Source of the DNA: Erythroxylum novogranatense
Lineage: Eukaryota; Streptophyta; Magnoliopsida; Malpighiales; Erythroxylaceae
DNA length: 64,000 nt
Direction: 5' to 3'
NCBI GenBank assembly: GCA_029891385.1
Contig: CM057230.1
Coordinates: 17,063,372 to 17,127,371 of the forward strand
Positions 11,944-23,084 of this stretch are shown here, in pieces (positions within the stretch are counted from its first letter, which is position 1; each line of letters opens with the position of its first letter). The notes under the pieces are model-generated. The model was given only the letters and a program-made list of their open reading frames with translations. It was not told the origin of the DNA and did no database searches. The position numbers and the translations under genes are program-made.

Positions 11944-13099
11944 GGCTCTCGGCGGGCCTGCTGAGCAAGACCGGCCGTTGGTACATAATTAGAAATTTGA
12001 GGTAGAATTGATTCGCTCATGTCCATCATCTCGACTGAGCTGTCTACATGGTTGTCTTGTCTAGGACGTTTCTTAAAGTCCTCAATAGCCATTATCGTAG
12101 CTTCCCTTTCATCTTGCACAAGGACGTGGGATGGGCTTTTCCCAGTTGAGTTGCCGCTGAATCCTGAGTAGTCATGGCCCAATGGGAGGTCATGATTTGA
12201 ATTAGATTTGAACGTTATCTTCTTACTAATGAAGGAGAAGTTATTGCTGATTCTGCGAGGATTTGTAGCTGTTGATTGTGGGGATTGCAGTTCCATATTT
12301 TTTGTCACTAAATTAGCTCCGAGATTCTGTCCCGGATCCCGTTTCCATTGCACCTGTCTCCTAATGTTCTGGGCTCGCACCTCTGCGTGAATTTCCTCCG
12401 GCCATTCACGACAGATCTCCTCCTCCGACCTTTCCAGTAGCTGAAGACAATTGGTTTCACCATGTCCTATGATACCACATAGATAGCAGATGAGAGGCAG
12501 TCTCTCATAACTGAATGTAATCACAATAGGTTCAGCTCCCTGTTTACGTATACTCTTTTTGCGCATAAGTGGTTCTTCCACGTTAATCCGAACCCGAACA
12601 CGCATAAAATTGTTCCAGGAATTGCGTCTATGGGTGTTGTCGTATTCAAGATAGGTTCCCATCACATTTCCAATATTTCGTGCCAGTGCCTCCGATGCAA
12701 ATCCCAGTGGTAGGCCATGAAACTGTACCCAGATATCAGTGTGAGTAAAATCTATATCAGCTGGGTTTTCCCCTTCCTTCCATTGATGGACTAGCAAAAT
12801 ACATTTGTTGAAAGACCATGGTCCTCCTGCTAACATCTTCTTCAAATCGATGTGGTGATAAAACTGGATAATGTATAAATTGGTGTCTGTCATTGACTTG
12901 ATGTACGCTCCCCTCATCGGACGCCAAAGACTCAACAACGTCCTTTCCATGGCCTCTGCGTTGACAGCTCTTTCCCTACCAGTTTACCCAGCAAATAGAG
13001 ATCATAATTAATCTCTTCGCTTTGTATTTCTTCAGCTGGAAGCACAACCTCAGCGTCTTCCTTCTCACGGATTGAGAGGTTCTGGAATCCCCGATCCAT
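11940..13099 (-). pseudogene. LINE-1 ORF1 (DUF4283 + CCHC zinc knuckle)
   Basis: The likely start is ATG at 13097-13099 (MDRGFQNLSIREKED). A single-base loss near 12967-12973 shifts the frame within the segment reading LVGKE; the rest continues in the downstream frame from AVNAEAMERTLLSLWRPMRG. DUF4283-like features are YIIQFYHHIDLKKML, GGPWSFNKCILLVHQW and WVQFHGLPLGF. The zinc knuckle is CYLCGIIGHGETNC (C-x2-C-x4-H-x4-C intact). A charged tail ends in ARREP. ORF1 proteins coat the LINE RNA and act as chaperones. Without the one-base lesion the ORF would be intact. Confidence 0.87.
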
Positions 13100-13250
13100 A
13101 CTACAAAACAAACAGCAACCCGAAATTAACAGATAAAAGAACTCACTCAAAGACTATCATGCACAAAATTTGGCAGACCGAAAAACTTGCACTCTTGAGA
13201 GAGAAAGAAGAGGCAAGACAAAGAATTTGATTTGCATTTCCTCCGATAGT

Positions 13251-14241
13251 TTTCAAATAAGATGTTGTAACAAATTCAGTATGCAACAAAACTAAACAAT
13301 TTTAACAAGTTGAATTTGATAAGTAAAATCATTTATGTTGATTTAGAAAAAACTAACGAACAATTTTTACCGTCAGTTTTGAATATAAAAGCCAGAATTA
13401 AAGTCACTCTCAGATTATTTGAAATAAATATATTTAGGAGGAGTGATCCTATCCATGATAACTCAAATTAACTCTTAAATTTTATTTGAACTAATTAAAT
13501 TTGACTTAAATTAATAATTTAATATAAAATAATAAATTATTATTTAGAATTAAATTTAATTAATTATGTTTGATTTTAAGAGTTAATGTAAATTGAACTA
13601 TCATCTAAATAATATTTGATTAGTCACAAATATTTTGTAATTGAAATATGAGAGAAAACATATTGTAAAAAACTAAAAATTGAAACAATTTTTAATTAAA
13701 AATTATATTATTTTTAAATTATAAGGGAGTTAAATAAATAAGAAAACATGACTATATAGCCTTGATATTTATGGTTGTAAAGGCTTTTCTAAAGCAAAAG
13801 CCGTTTGGTGTTGGTTAAATTATAAACCCCAATAATGTTAAAATGAGAAGTTGAAATTCAAATATTACTTATACTCAATAGGTTAGTTTGATTAAATCAC
13901 TTTCCTATTTTTACTAAATATACATTTAAAAATAATAAATATAAAATTTTTATTAGAAAATTTTAATTCAATGAATCTTTTAATTTTAAAAAGTATACAA
14001 TTTACAAATTATTGATATTATTACTTACGAAAAATATAATTACGATTTGCTATACATTTGATTTAAAAATATCAAAAATATTATTTAGATTAAAATATGC
14101 AATTTTATAATTAAAACCACAATATAATTAATAGGATTAAAATTAAAATAAAAGGGCACATTTAATGACAATGTTACAATGCAATCAAGACATATTTAGT
14201 GAAAGTAAAGAAAACGCGAACTCAATCATCTGGGAATAAGT
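13251..14241. other. AT-rich host spacer
   Basis: About 1 kb of very AT-rich DNA with many ATTTAAAT-like steps. I see no coding sequence, TIRs or tandem array. It lies downstream (in minus orientation) of the TNL pseudogene once the insertions are removed. Confidence 0.5.
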
Positions 14242-14456
14242 TTACACGTTTTGGATAAAAGTGAACTTGTGAAAGAGAAAGATTGGCTCCTCTGAGTTTA
14301 GTGAAGGCAAGATACTCATTTTGGCAGGACCACCATTTCCATCTCTACCAATTCCAACGAAATGTCTGCTATCATTTCCACTCAACTCATGGAGGAGACC
14401 GCTCATAGTTTCGCTAATTGCAGAGGCAATCCTGCTCTCCGTTCTACTGTACAAAA
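14242..14456 (-). other. Possible host exon, unidentified
   Basis: On the minus strand a T-rich tract ending TTTTTTAG (acceptor AG at 14457-14458) precedes 71 open codons reading LYSRTESRIASAISETMSGL, LHELSGNDSRHFVGIGRDG and so on to a stop at 14242. Composition is more GC-rich and codon-like than the flanks. I do not recognise the protein. It could be the last exon of an otherwise undetected gene, or chance. Confidence 0.3.
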
Positions 14457-14536
14457 CTAAAAAATCAAAAGAGTGTTAAATGTCACATAATTTGCTAATA
14501 AAGAACTGGTAGCAGTCAAAAGGGTAAATCGAAAAT

Positions 14537-14548
14537 GGTGGTCTGAGA
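14537..14548. repeat. Left TSD of LINE-2 (GGTGGTCTGAGA)
   Basis: The 12-bp GGTGGTCTGAGA lies directly before the LINE-2 poly(T) and recurs exactly at 25007-25018. This marks both ends of the LINE insertion. Confidence 0.9.
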
Positions 14549-14579
14549 TTTTTTTTTTAATGAAAAGGGAAAAAGTACA

Positions 14580-15903
14580 TCATACACTAATAAGACGGGG
14601 GAAACTACGTCCCGAGTAATCTTCTAACAGAAGATTCTGGCATCCTAAGGGAGGAACATCAAAATAAGTGATCCCAACGTCGTTAGGACAGGCCTGGGTA
14701 GCAAGCCAATGTGCACATCTGTTGCTCTCTCGGTGCACATGTCGATGAACAACAACCCAGTTTCTGATAAGAAGCTCGAGGATACCCATGACGAGAGGGT
14801 TGTCGGACTGAGAACGTGATGTCACAGAGGAAAGAAGCTGATGCACGACCATCGAGTCCACTTCCAGCTCTAGCCGACGGAAGCCCAAACGCCAAGCCAG
14901 GGTGAGTCTTGTGTAGACTGCCCAAAGCTTCTTTGCTCATGGGAGCACCATCCTATGAAGCGAGAGAAGCCACAAGCCAAATAAATCCTTTGTCTCAAAG
15001 TAGTCCGCCGGTGAAGCCGTGAGCGGTTTCATTGCTAGCCCCATCAGTGTTCAGCTTGATTCATTCTTTTGGGGCTGCGCCAACCGATCTAGTGCTCCTG
15101 GCGAGGGCGGGTGTCGGTAATACCTCGACTTCGTATCCCGAAGGCTTGCTAAACCTGATCTGCAAAAGACAAGATACAACAAGATGGTGAGGGAGGTCTG
15201 ACAAAATTAGAAGCAAAACTAGCCTTGTTCCTCCATTTCCAGAGGAACCAACAGGTCAATCAAAAAAGAAGTGCCCAGTCCCGGCCTTGCATTCGATGAT
15301 GCTGAAGGAGGTTGGTGTGTAGCCATTCCTGGACTGGTAGAGCAAAGGAAGACGAGGTGACGATGTCAAGCAGGAATGAGGCCCATACTTGCCGCGCCTG
15401 AGGACAGTCCCAAACCACATGAAGAGAGATTTCGTCGTGGGAGCAATATAGGCATGTACCGTCTGCGGTAAGGTGTCGTCTCACCCTCTGCTGGTTACTA
15501 AGCAACCGATCCTTCGCTAGGAGTCATAAGAAAGAGCGCACGCGCTGGGGACCCGTCCATTGCCAAATAGCCTTCTGATCTAGAAGGCCTGGTAGCGGTC
15601 GCCCTAGCGAAGGCATAGGCCAAGCGACGATAAAAATCCATGGTCGAGGCTCCCAGCACCACCTATCGAGGCCCAAAATGCAGGAGGAGGAAGCGTGCAA
15701 GCGATTGCCCGACAGATCGAAGGCGGTAGTAACCCCTGAATGTCCGCCAAATTCCACTGACCTGTGGAGTCTATAAAATGGCCGACCCGATGGCTAATAA
15801 GGGAATCTGGGATGGCCTGGGTAGAGTGCGAAATGAGGGGGCCCACTCCTGTGACCCACGGGTCGTGCCAGAAGCTAGGTGTCAGTCCATCGCCGATGCG
15901 CCA
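14580..15903 (-). pseudogene. LINE-2 ORF2 C-terminal part: zf-RVT and RNase H
   Basis: Reading right to left, a connection region (QGLLPPSICRAIACTLPPP) is followed by the zf-RVT segment RVRRHLTADGTCLYC, SHDEISLHVVWDCPQARQVW (15260-15505). The RNase H end is LGFRRLELEVDSMVVHQLL and HRHVHRESNRCAHWLATQA (14580-14900). The D of VEVDS-type (LEVDSM) and the H/N-rich end box are visible. The pieces lie in three frames. Confidence 0.78.
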
Positions 15904-17437
15904 TTATAGCCCCTGTGTGACTACGTGCCAAGTCGCTAGGATGCTCCTCCAAACCATCGAGCCCCCGACGGGAGTAAGGAAGGAGGGAAGGTGATGAGCA
16001 TCAAAAGCATATTTGCCTGAGATCACCCGAACCCATAAGGCTGTGGGGTTATTGATCAAGGCCCAACCTAGTTTGGCCAGAAACGCATCGTTTATATCCC
16101 AGATCCGTCGTATTCCCAAACCCCCAAGATGTTTGGGCCGACAAACCTCATCCCAGCTGACCAGATGTATCTTTCGACGGTCATGACTCGAGCCCCACAA
16201 AAATTGTCTCAGAGCTTGGTCCAAATCGTCACACAACCCTCGCGGTAACCTAACAGTCTGCAACGTGAAACTCGGAATAGTCGAAAGGACCGATTGGACC
16301 AAAGTGACTCGACCAGAAAAGGACAGCGTGGAAGGAGCCCACCCTGAAAGACGGTGATGGACCGTGTCCAGGATGTGCTGATAAGTATGCCTCCCGACCC
16401 TCTGGTGAAGGAGGGGAACCCCCAGGTAGCGACCAAGATCGGCCGTCCAAGTAAAACGGAGAGCGCGGCTTAAGACACTAGCGGACATGGAAGGGACATT
16501 CTTGGAGAAGTAGCAACGTGATTTGGCTTGGCTCACGCATTGTCTGGAAGCTGTGCAGAACGAGTCCAAGACTTTTCGAATCACGTGTACTTGGTTGAGA
16601 GACGCCTCTGTGAAAAGGATGAGATCATCAGCAAATAATAAATGCGAAAGGGGGGCCCGTGACGACTCAAGCGAACTGGAGTCCAACGACCAGATGAAAC
16701 CTGCTGAGAAATAGCATGACCAAGGCGTTCCATGCACAACACAAACAGGTAAGGGGAAATAGGGTCACCTTGACGCAGCCCTCGCGAAGGACGAAACTCC
16801 TCACTCAGCTCTCCATGCCAATTCACTTAGTAGGACACCGTAGCGAGGCATTTCATGATAAGCGAAACCAACGAGTCAGGAATGCCAATGTCCAGCAGAG
16901 TGTCCTGAATGAAATCCCACTCGAGTCGATCATACGCTTTTTCGAGATCCACTTTAATAGCCATAAGCCCTTTCTTGCCCGTTTTGCGGTGCATAGTGTG
17001 AATCACTTCTTGAGTGATGATAATATTGTTTGTAATCTGACGGCCCGACACAAAACTACATTGAGTCGGACAAACAAGCGTCTCAAGAAAGGGTTTTAGG
17101 CGGTTAACAATGACCTTGGAGAGGGCTTTGTAGATCACATTGTAGAGCGCTATGGGGCGAAATTGGGAGATGGATGTGGGGGAGGGGTTCTTAGCAATAA
17201 GGACTAAGACGGTACGATTAAGAGCTGACTCCCACTCCTCATGCCGAAAGATCCGCTGAAGAAAGGTAGTAAGGGAAGGGCCGACCGTATCCCACTGGGA
17301 TTGGTAGAAAAGAGCTGTGAAGCCATCCGAACCTGGGGCTTTGGTAGGCTTGATGGTAAAGAACGCCTCCTTGACTTCATCAGGCCCGAGGGGGCAGGTA
17401 AGATCCTCAGTCATATGCGGCGGAGGGGGAGGAAAGT
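15904..17437 (-). pseudogene. LINE-2 ORF2 reverse transcriptase
   Basis: From the right: DEVKEAFFTIKPTKAPGSDG, FRPIALYNVIYKALSKVIVNRL, MAIKVDLEKAYDRLEWDF (first catalytic Asp), then after a frameshift SRGLRQGDPISPYLFVLC. A further shift leads to LSHLLFADDLILFTEASL (FADD at 16624-16635), LRFTWTADLGRYLGVPLLH and LPRGLCDDLDQALRQFLWG. The stop after KCLATVSY at 16827 and the frame change near 16730 break the ORF. Its right edge is the solo LTR insertion point (TSD AAAGT, 17433-17437). Confidence 0.87.
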
Positions 17438-19899
17438 TGTAACATCCCACCCCCTCCTGGAAGGGTAAAATAGTAAAATTGGTATAGGATGAGACTAATA
17501 GGGAATATTTAGTACTGTTCATGCATAATAGGATTGATACACAGTATCAATTGTGTACATGGAATTACGGTAAATGCATTCATGACATTCCCGGTAATTG
17601 GGCCTAACGGTATTTTATTGTGATTAACGTGGTTATGGGATTTGAAAAATTATTATGAGTGCGCTGTTAAGCGTTTTCGATTTTAAGAGATTTTCAGGAA
17701 TTTTTCTAGAATTTTCTGGAGAAAATTCTCGGACCGGCAAAATCGCCGGTGACTGGCCTAAACATGTTTTGGGGTAGAAAAGGTGATTGTCGTGATTGAA
17801 AAATCATTTCGAGTGCACTGTTACCTATTTTATAATTTTAAGGAATTTCATTAATTCTCAGAAAAATAATTCGGGAAAATTCTCGGACCGGATAAATCAC
17901 CAATTGGCGAATCGGTCGATTCTCGGTAGCAAAAATCGCTACCCACTGGTACTGTAAGATTGGGTATTTTATTTTGGGACTGAAAGTAGGGCCATTGGAG
18001 TGAAATGGAGTAAAATTTTGGACTGGATTAAAGAAATGATATTTTGACTTTTCAAATACAAAGTAACCAATGAGAATTTGCCATTTAAAAGTCTTCATGA
18101 TTGCTTCCTTTCCATGCTTTCGGTGATGTGTATGTTTTAAAGAAGGAAATGAATTGTTTTTAGTGTTTTAGTTTGAAACTCATCCGAAACTCCAACTCCT
18201 CATTGTAACTATCGAAAATTGGCTCTCCTTCCTCATCTTTCTTTACAACTTCAAGATACCATCTCTTGATCTCATCAAAGTAGAGGATGAATTTGGTTCA
18301 TGCTTGTGAAGGATAGAAGGTTGGTATCTTGGGAGTAAAGGTTGAAAAGTGGTTGTTGAAGGTTTGAAGGAGATTTTGATTTGGTAAGTTGGTATTTAAG
18401 GTTTGAGTTTTAAATATTGTTTTTACATGGAAATAAATACCATGATAGTATGGGGTAGTAAATAAAAGGGTTTAAAGCATGTATTAGGTTCATGTAGACA
18501 TTAAAGTGATGATTATTGTGATTTGAAGAAAGGGGTATGAGGCTAGGTGAAGATGCATTAAAATTAATGATATAGTGTGATTTTGAATTGACTAAGGATA
18601 ATTATTTGAGTATTCGAATTGAGGAATTAAATGCTGTTAATTTTTCAGTATTAACCCTAACATATGTATGACTGTAGTGATATTTAATTTGTATTTATTT
18701 TGATGTCTAGTGATGTGAAAAAGGAATTAGAAGTGGGTGAACTAAGGTTAACATTAAATCTGGAAAGTTAGAGTTGAGATTGATGTTACTGTTTTATTCA
18801 TAACTTATTGTGTAGTAATGCAAATGAGGTAAGGTTAGTGGCCACTGAAACTTTGGGATGTTGGCTTCAATTTAGTGTGAAATGGGTGTTGTTGAATTCC
18901 AATGATAGAAGGGTGAAATTTTGCATGGAAAGTTACTGTTCCATTGCCTGTGAACAGTAACCGCAACCATGACATCTGAGTTTTGTTGATTTTTATGAAT
19001 TAACTGAGATGGAATTAGGGAGAATGGTCTTCATGGAAGTTATAGCATAGTTAATTATCTTTCCATTGCTACTAATCTTGCTAGTTTTGGAATTGTTTAT
19101 TGGGAGATATGAATTGATTACTAATGACTGGTTTTGAGCATTTTGGATGAAACCTAGCTTAAGTGTGATTTTGTGAGTTTACTGATTGGAGGCAATTTTA
19201 ACATTTTATGTGGACTGAATTGGTGTGAGTGAGCTTCTGAAAAGTTGTAGAGGAAAAGATTACCTTGAAAATGACATATGGTTTGTAATTTTTAGAAGTC
19301 AGAATTGGGAGTTATGATTTTTCAAAAACTGATCCTACATTAGATTATGAATGGCTGATGATAACAGAAACTTCCAAAACAGTTTTCAAATTGTTAGAGA
19401 TCGAATTGGATGTTGAGTGCTTCATGAAAATTGAAGTTTGAGATGTTACCTTTACAGGGATATAAAGTTCTGAATTTACTGACTTGTATATAGGGAGTTA
19501 TGCTTGTTGTAAGATTACTGCCCAAAGTGAAGGATTTCAGGGACAGTAACATTAGATGAATTAATTGACTTGGTTTGAAATAGAATTTGATTTTGGGTTG
19601 TTCATGAAAGTTGTAGAGGACATTGTGAGTTTATTGATCATATTTTTGTGGTAATTTATTACTAAGGAATCAGTGAGTTATGAAATTGCAAATGTACTGC
19701 CCTGTGTTGAGGGACATTGTGAAGGCAGAAGGTTTGATGGCTTATTTGATACCCTTAGGGTTGGAATTGATTTTTATGGTCTTCTAGAGAATTGTAGAGC
19801 TTTTCATAAGCTTTCCAATGAGGTGTAGTGGGTATTTTCTGAATTGTGTGCTAAAAGTTAGAGTGGATGGAAATTAAGTTTTAAATCTGGAAAAAATAG

Positions 19900-20045
19900 G
19901 CAAGCGAAGGTGTGGAACTAGCCATCTCATGAGGGCGATGAGAGCCTGCGAGGCGAGATCCGAAGAGGCAGGTCGCGAGGGCGCCCTCGCGACGGAGTGA
20001 GGCGATTTAAGCCTCGCGAGGGCGGCGTCTCGCCCATGGTGAGCG
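19900..20045. repeat. GC-rich palindromic block inside LTR
   Basis: A CpG-dense block in an otherwise AT-rich LTR. Positions 19972-19993 form a perfect 22-bp palindrome centred on GGCGCC, and the half-site CTCGCGAGGGCG recurs near 20012-20022. It occupies the place of the CTCGCCGCG arrays in the related LTRs. Confidence 0.75.
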
Positions 20046-20048
20046 TTC

Positions 20049-20096
<48 letters not shown>
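20049..20096. repeat. (TA)n microsatellite
   Basis: About 24 uninterrupted TA units directly after the GC-rich block of the solo LTR. Confidence 0.95.
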
Positions 20097-20099
<3 letters not shown>

Positions 20100-21820
20100 A
20101 TTTTGATTATTATTTTGATATTAAATGGTACAATTGTTCTTTTGTCAATTTCTTTCCGTCGGCGTCCGATTGACCTGATTCCAGAGGCATCGGATTCGTT
20201 GAATATTTAATTTCATTTTCTGAGAAAGCGGAATTTTAGGCGGAATTTGGCGTAGCCTAATGATTGAACTTGTAAACACTTTTTTATTTAATTGGGGACC
20301 TATAGAGGTCCCAATTACGCCGTCGGCGCTATGGATTTCTAATTTTCATAGAATTTTATTATGGGAAAATATTGAGTTAGGACCGGAATTCATGAACATG
20401 CATATCTCATCAACATGAGCACAAATTTCATATTTAGTGACTCGTATTTTTCTTATTCATATAGAGGCCTAATTGGGCGTCGATTGGCCAAGCGTCACGA
20501 GACTTCCGGCATTTGCTCGGAGTAATAGGTGAGTAACCTAGATGGTTTCTCAATTTTTTATGTGTTTAATATTTCGCGATTATGCCATATGGAGATAATG
20601 GATGGGTATATGTGTGTTTGACTTTGATTGATTTGGACCATGGGTGTACGAAATATTGGGAATGAGATAACGAAGTGCTACTTGTGTGTATTGTTTGTGA
20701 ATGTTTACATTGGAGATCTCGGACCAAAGGTCCGAGGAAGTAAGATTGATATTGAAGTGTTAATTGTTTGTCTCGTCATGGGATGTATTTGTAAATGCGA
20801 TATGGTATGACGTGATAAATTGGAAAAATATATGATTGAAATCTGGGACGAAGGTCAAGAAATGGGAAATGGCTTTGAATGTAAGTGATAGAAATAATGT
20901 AAATGGAAATTGGAACATATGCATTCATGCATAAGGACATGATCGAGATAAAAGCGGTTGACCGGGCGGCCACCGTGTCGGGGCATATCACGCCTAACGT
21001 ATGTGAGCTTTATTTCAGCGCACGGACCTCAAGTCCAGCGTATTGAGCCTCGGGCTCGATGTATCGAGCTTCAAGCCCGATGTTTGAGCCATGGCTCAAC
21101 GCAATGTGCCCGTTCTTCGATTTGGTATGCAGTCACAATAACATAATGAAAATGGAAAGGGTCTCATGTGCATTGCATATATGGTATGATTAAGCGTGGA
21201 TTGTATGATAGGCGATTCGCCTTACATTTGTGAAATGTGATTATGCGTATTATTTGGTATTACTTTTGTAAATCGTGATCGTATGTGATAATTGGTAAAG
21301 TGTTTGAACATGCATGAATTGAGTGAACCATCGATGATGGTTTCTCACCGAGTTCGCAAAACTCACCCAAAATTTGCATCTATTTTTCGAGTCTGAAGAA
21401 TACCCGGTTGACACGGAGTATGTCTCATCGAGACGAGTAAAGGTTAGAGATCGGGATCGGTTCGGTATGCGCATTAGTGTTTTAGTAAATTGTATGCCGT
21501 AATCATTGTATAACAAGGCATTGTATTTTCTTGAGCCATTGTGGTAGTAATATTTTCTTGCATTGACCGGTCGTGATTATTACTGGATGACTGTAATAAC
21601 TGAAACTAGTTTATATTGAACACGGATTTTATTTACTTACTGTGTTTGCCGTGTGAACGTGGAGTTAATGGCTCCAAAGAGAAAAAAAAATGTATACTGA
21701 ATTTTAAATCGACTGATATAGTACGCCACTCTCGTGGGACACGGACTCGGATATCACCAACGATATCGGATTCGGGTCTTACGGGAGTGGGGTGTTACAA
21801 AAGTGGCCATGAAGAAACCC

Positions 21821-23034
21821 CTACAGCGAGGACCGGCCTACAGAGCTGTAGAGTTCCTGTAAGTGGCGTTGGGCCATAGGACGGAGCTCTGCAGGGTCGG
21901 TAACTTCATTTCCGTTGCTATCTAGAGGCGCATAGATGTGAGTCTGACGACGCCTAGTCCGAGTGAGGGCATGATAATACTTAGTATTCCTGTCACCCTG
22001 ACCGAGCCACTGACTCCTGGACTTTTGGTGCCAGAATAACTCTTCCTGATAAAGAACGGATTCCAATTCTTTCCTTAAATAAAGCTCGAACTCAAGAAGA
22101 GGGGGGGATGGAGTGTCCTCCACATGCTTTTGAATGCCCTCGAGCCTGGCCATAAGGCGCTTCTTCCGATGGAAGATATTACCAAACTCCGTGGTGTTCC
22201 AGAGGAGGATCTTATCCGCGAAACGTTGAAGCGCCCCACTGAAATCTGAGGATTCAGGATGCTAGTTAGCGGCAACGACCCGGGGGAAATTATCGTGCGT
22301 GAGCCACGCCGATTGAAAGTGGAAAGGACGACGAGGAGGGGTGAAGGGAACAGGAGCGAGAAACCTAATAAGGAGAGGTCGATGATCCGACTTGAGGAAA
22401 GGCAGATGTTGCACCCTAGTAGTCGGATACGCCAAGAGCCAACCGTAGAGCCAAAAGCCCGATCTAAACGTTCCCGGAGGTGTCCCCGCTTCCACGTAAA
22501 GCGCGGTCCATAGAAGCCTAGATCCTGAAGGTGGCATTGTAACATGCACTCGCGAAACAGGGTACTGATAAGAGTGTGGGGACCCGAACCCCCGCATCGG
22601 TCTGCACCCTCGAGCTTAGCGTTGAAGTCCCCGCCCAGCAGCCAGGGGACAGTGACTTGCGGAGTGAGAGTCGCAAGGTAATTCCAAAGATACTTTTGGA
22701 GCGAGGGGTTAGGGCTCGCGTAGATAGCAGTAAACTCAAACAACTGCTGATCCCAGTGAACCCGAGCATGAATGAATTGACGGTGAGCGAGGTGAATGCA
22801 GACGGTGATATTCTCTTGCCATAGAAGCCAGATCCCACGTGAAAAGCCCGTAGCCTCAATTCGGAAAGAATTGCTAAAACCCAGAGACCGAATGACTCGC
22901 TGAGCCCGATCGCCACTAATCCGTGGCTCAACTAAGACCATCAGCCGGGGCTTGTGGATCCGAATGAAATTCTTCATAATAGGCTTGAAGGTCCGACCTC
23001 CAGCCCCTTGACAATTCCAGATAAAAATCGTCAT
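21821..23034 (-). pseudogene. LINE-2 ORF2 N-terminal endonuclease
   Basis: The ATG at 23032-23034 begins MTIFIWNCQGAGGRTFKP, then LVEPRISG, FEFTAIYASPNPSLQ, WLLGGDFNAKLEGADRCGG and RFTWKRGHLRERLDRAF. After a frameshift near 22460-22500, LPFLKSDHRPLLIRFL continues. The tail to 21821 (KSRSQWLGQGDRNTKYYHAL) is the conserved spacer before RT. WNCQG, E of VEP, GDFN, ERLDR and SDHRP match AP-like endonuclease motifs. ORF2 then runs into the solo LTR insertion. Confidence 0.85.
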
Positions 23035-23084
23035 AATGACGGAAAATGGAACGGGAATCTAACTCACGCCGGGTTGACCCGGTA

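Larger units (their letters stand above)
7789..13250 (-). mobile_element. L1-type LINE (LINE-1), near full length
   Basis: The minus strand carries ORF1 (DUF4283-type RNA-binding protein with zinc knuckle) followed by ORF2 (endonuclease, reverse transcriptase, zf-RVT, RNase H), the order of plant L1 LINEs. A T-run at about 7790-7799 is the likely poly(A) tail. The 5' end is placed where the GA-rich leader near 13190-13240 stops and is approximate. No convincing target-site duplication was found. Both ORFs are broken by frameshifts. Confidence 0.88.
17438..21799 (+). mobile_element. Solo LTR of Del/Tekay-like gypsy family (subtype A)
   Basis: The 4362-bp block starts TGTAACATCCC, ends GGGGTGTTACA, and is flanked by an exact 5-bp TSD AAAGT (17433-17437 and 21800-21804). 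It interrupts LINE-2 ORF2. No internal coding region, PBS or second copy of its ends is present, so it is best read as a solo LTR left by recombination. Family markers shared with the LTRs at 30778, 34462, 49997 and 56926 include GTGAGTAACCTAGATGG near 20530 and ACCATCGATGATGGT near 21327. Its 3' end matches the LTR at 34462, not those at 49638 or 56926. Confidence 0.88.

Noticed and set aside
7785..13397. TTAAAGTC as TSD of LINE-1 (before the T-run near 7789 and at 13390-13397)
   Set aside because: Only 8 bp, AT-rich, and would put about 140 bp of host-like AT-rich DNA inside the LINE 5' end. Not convincing.
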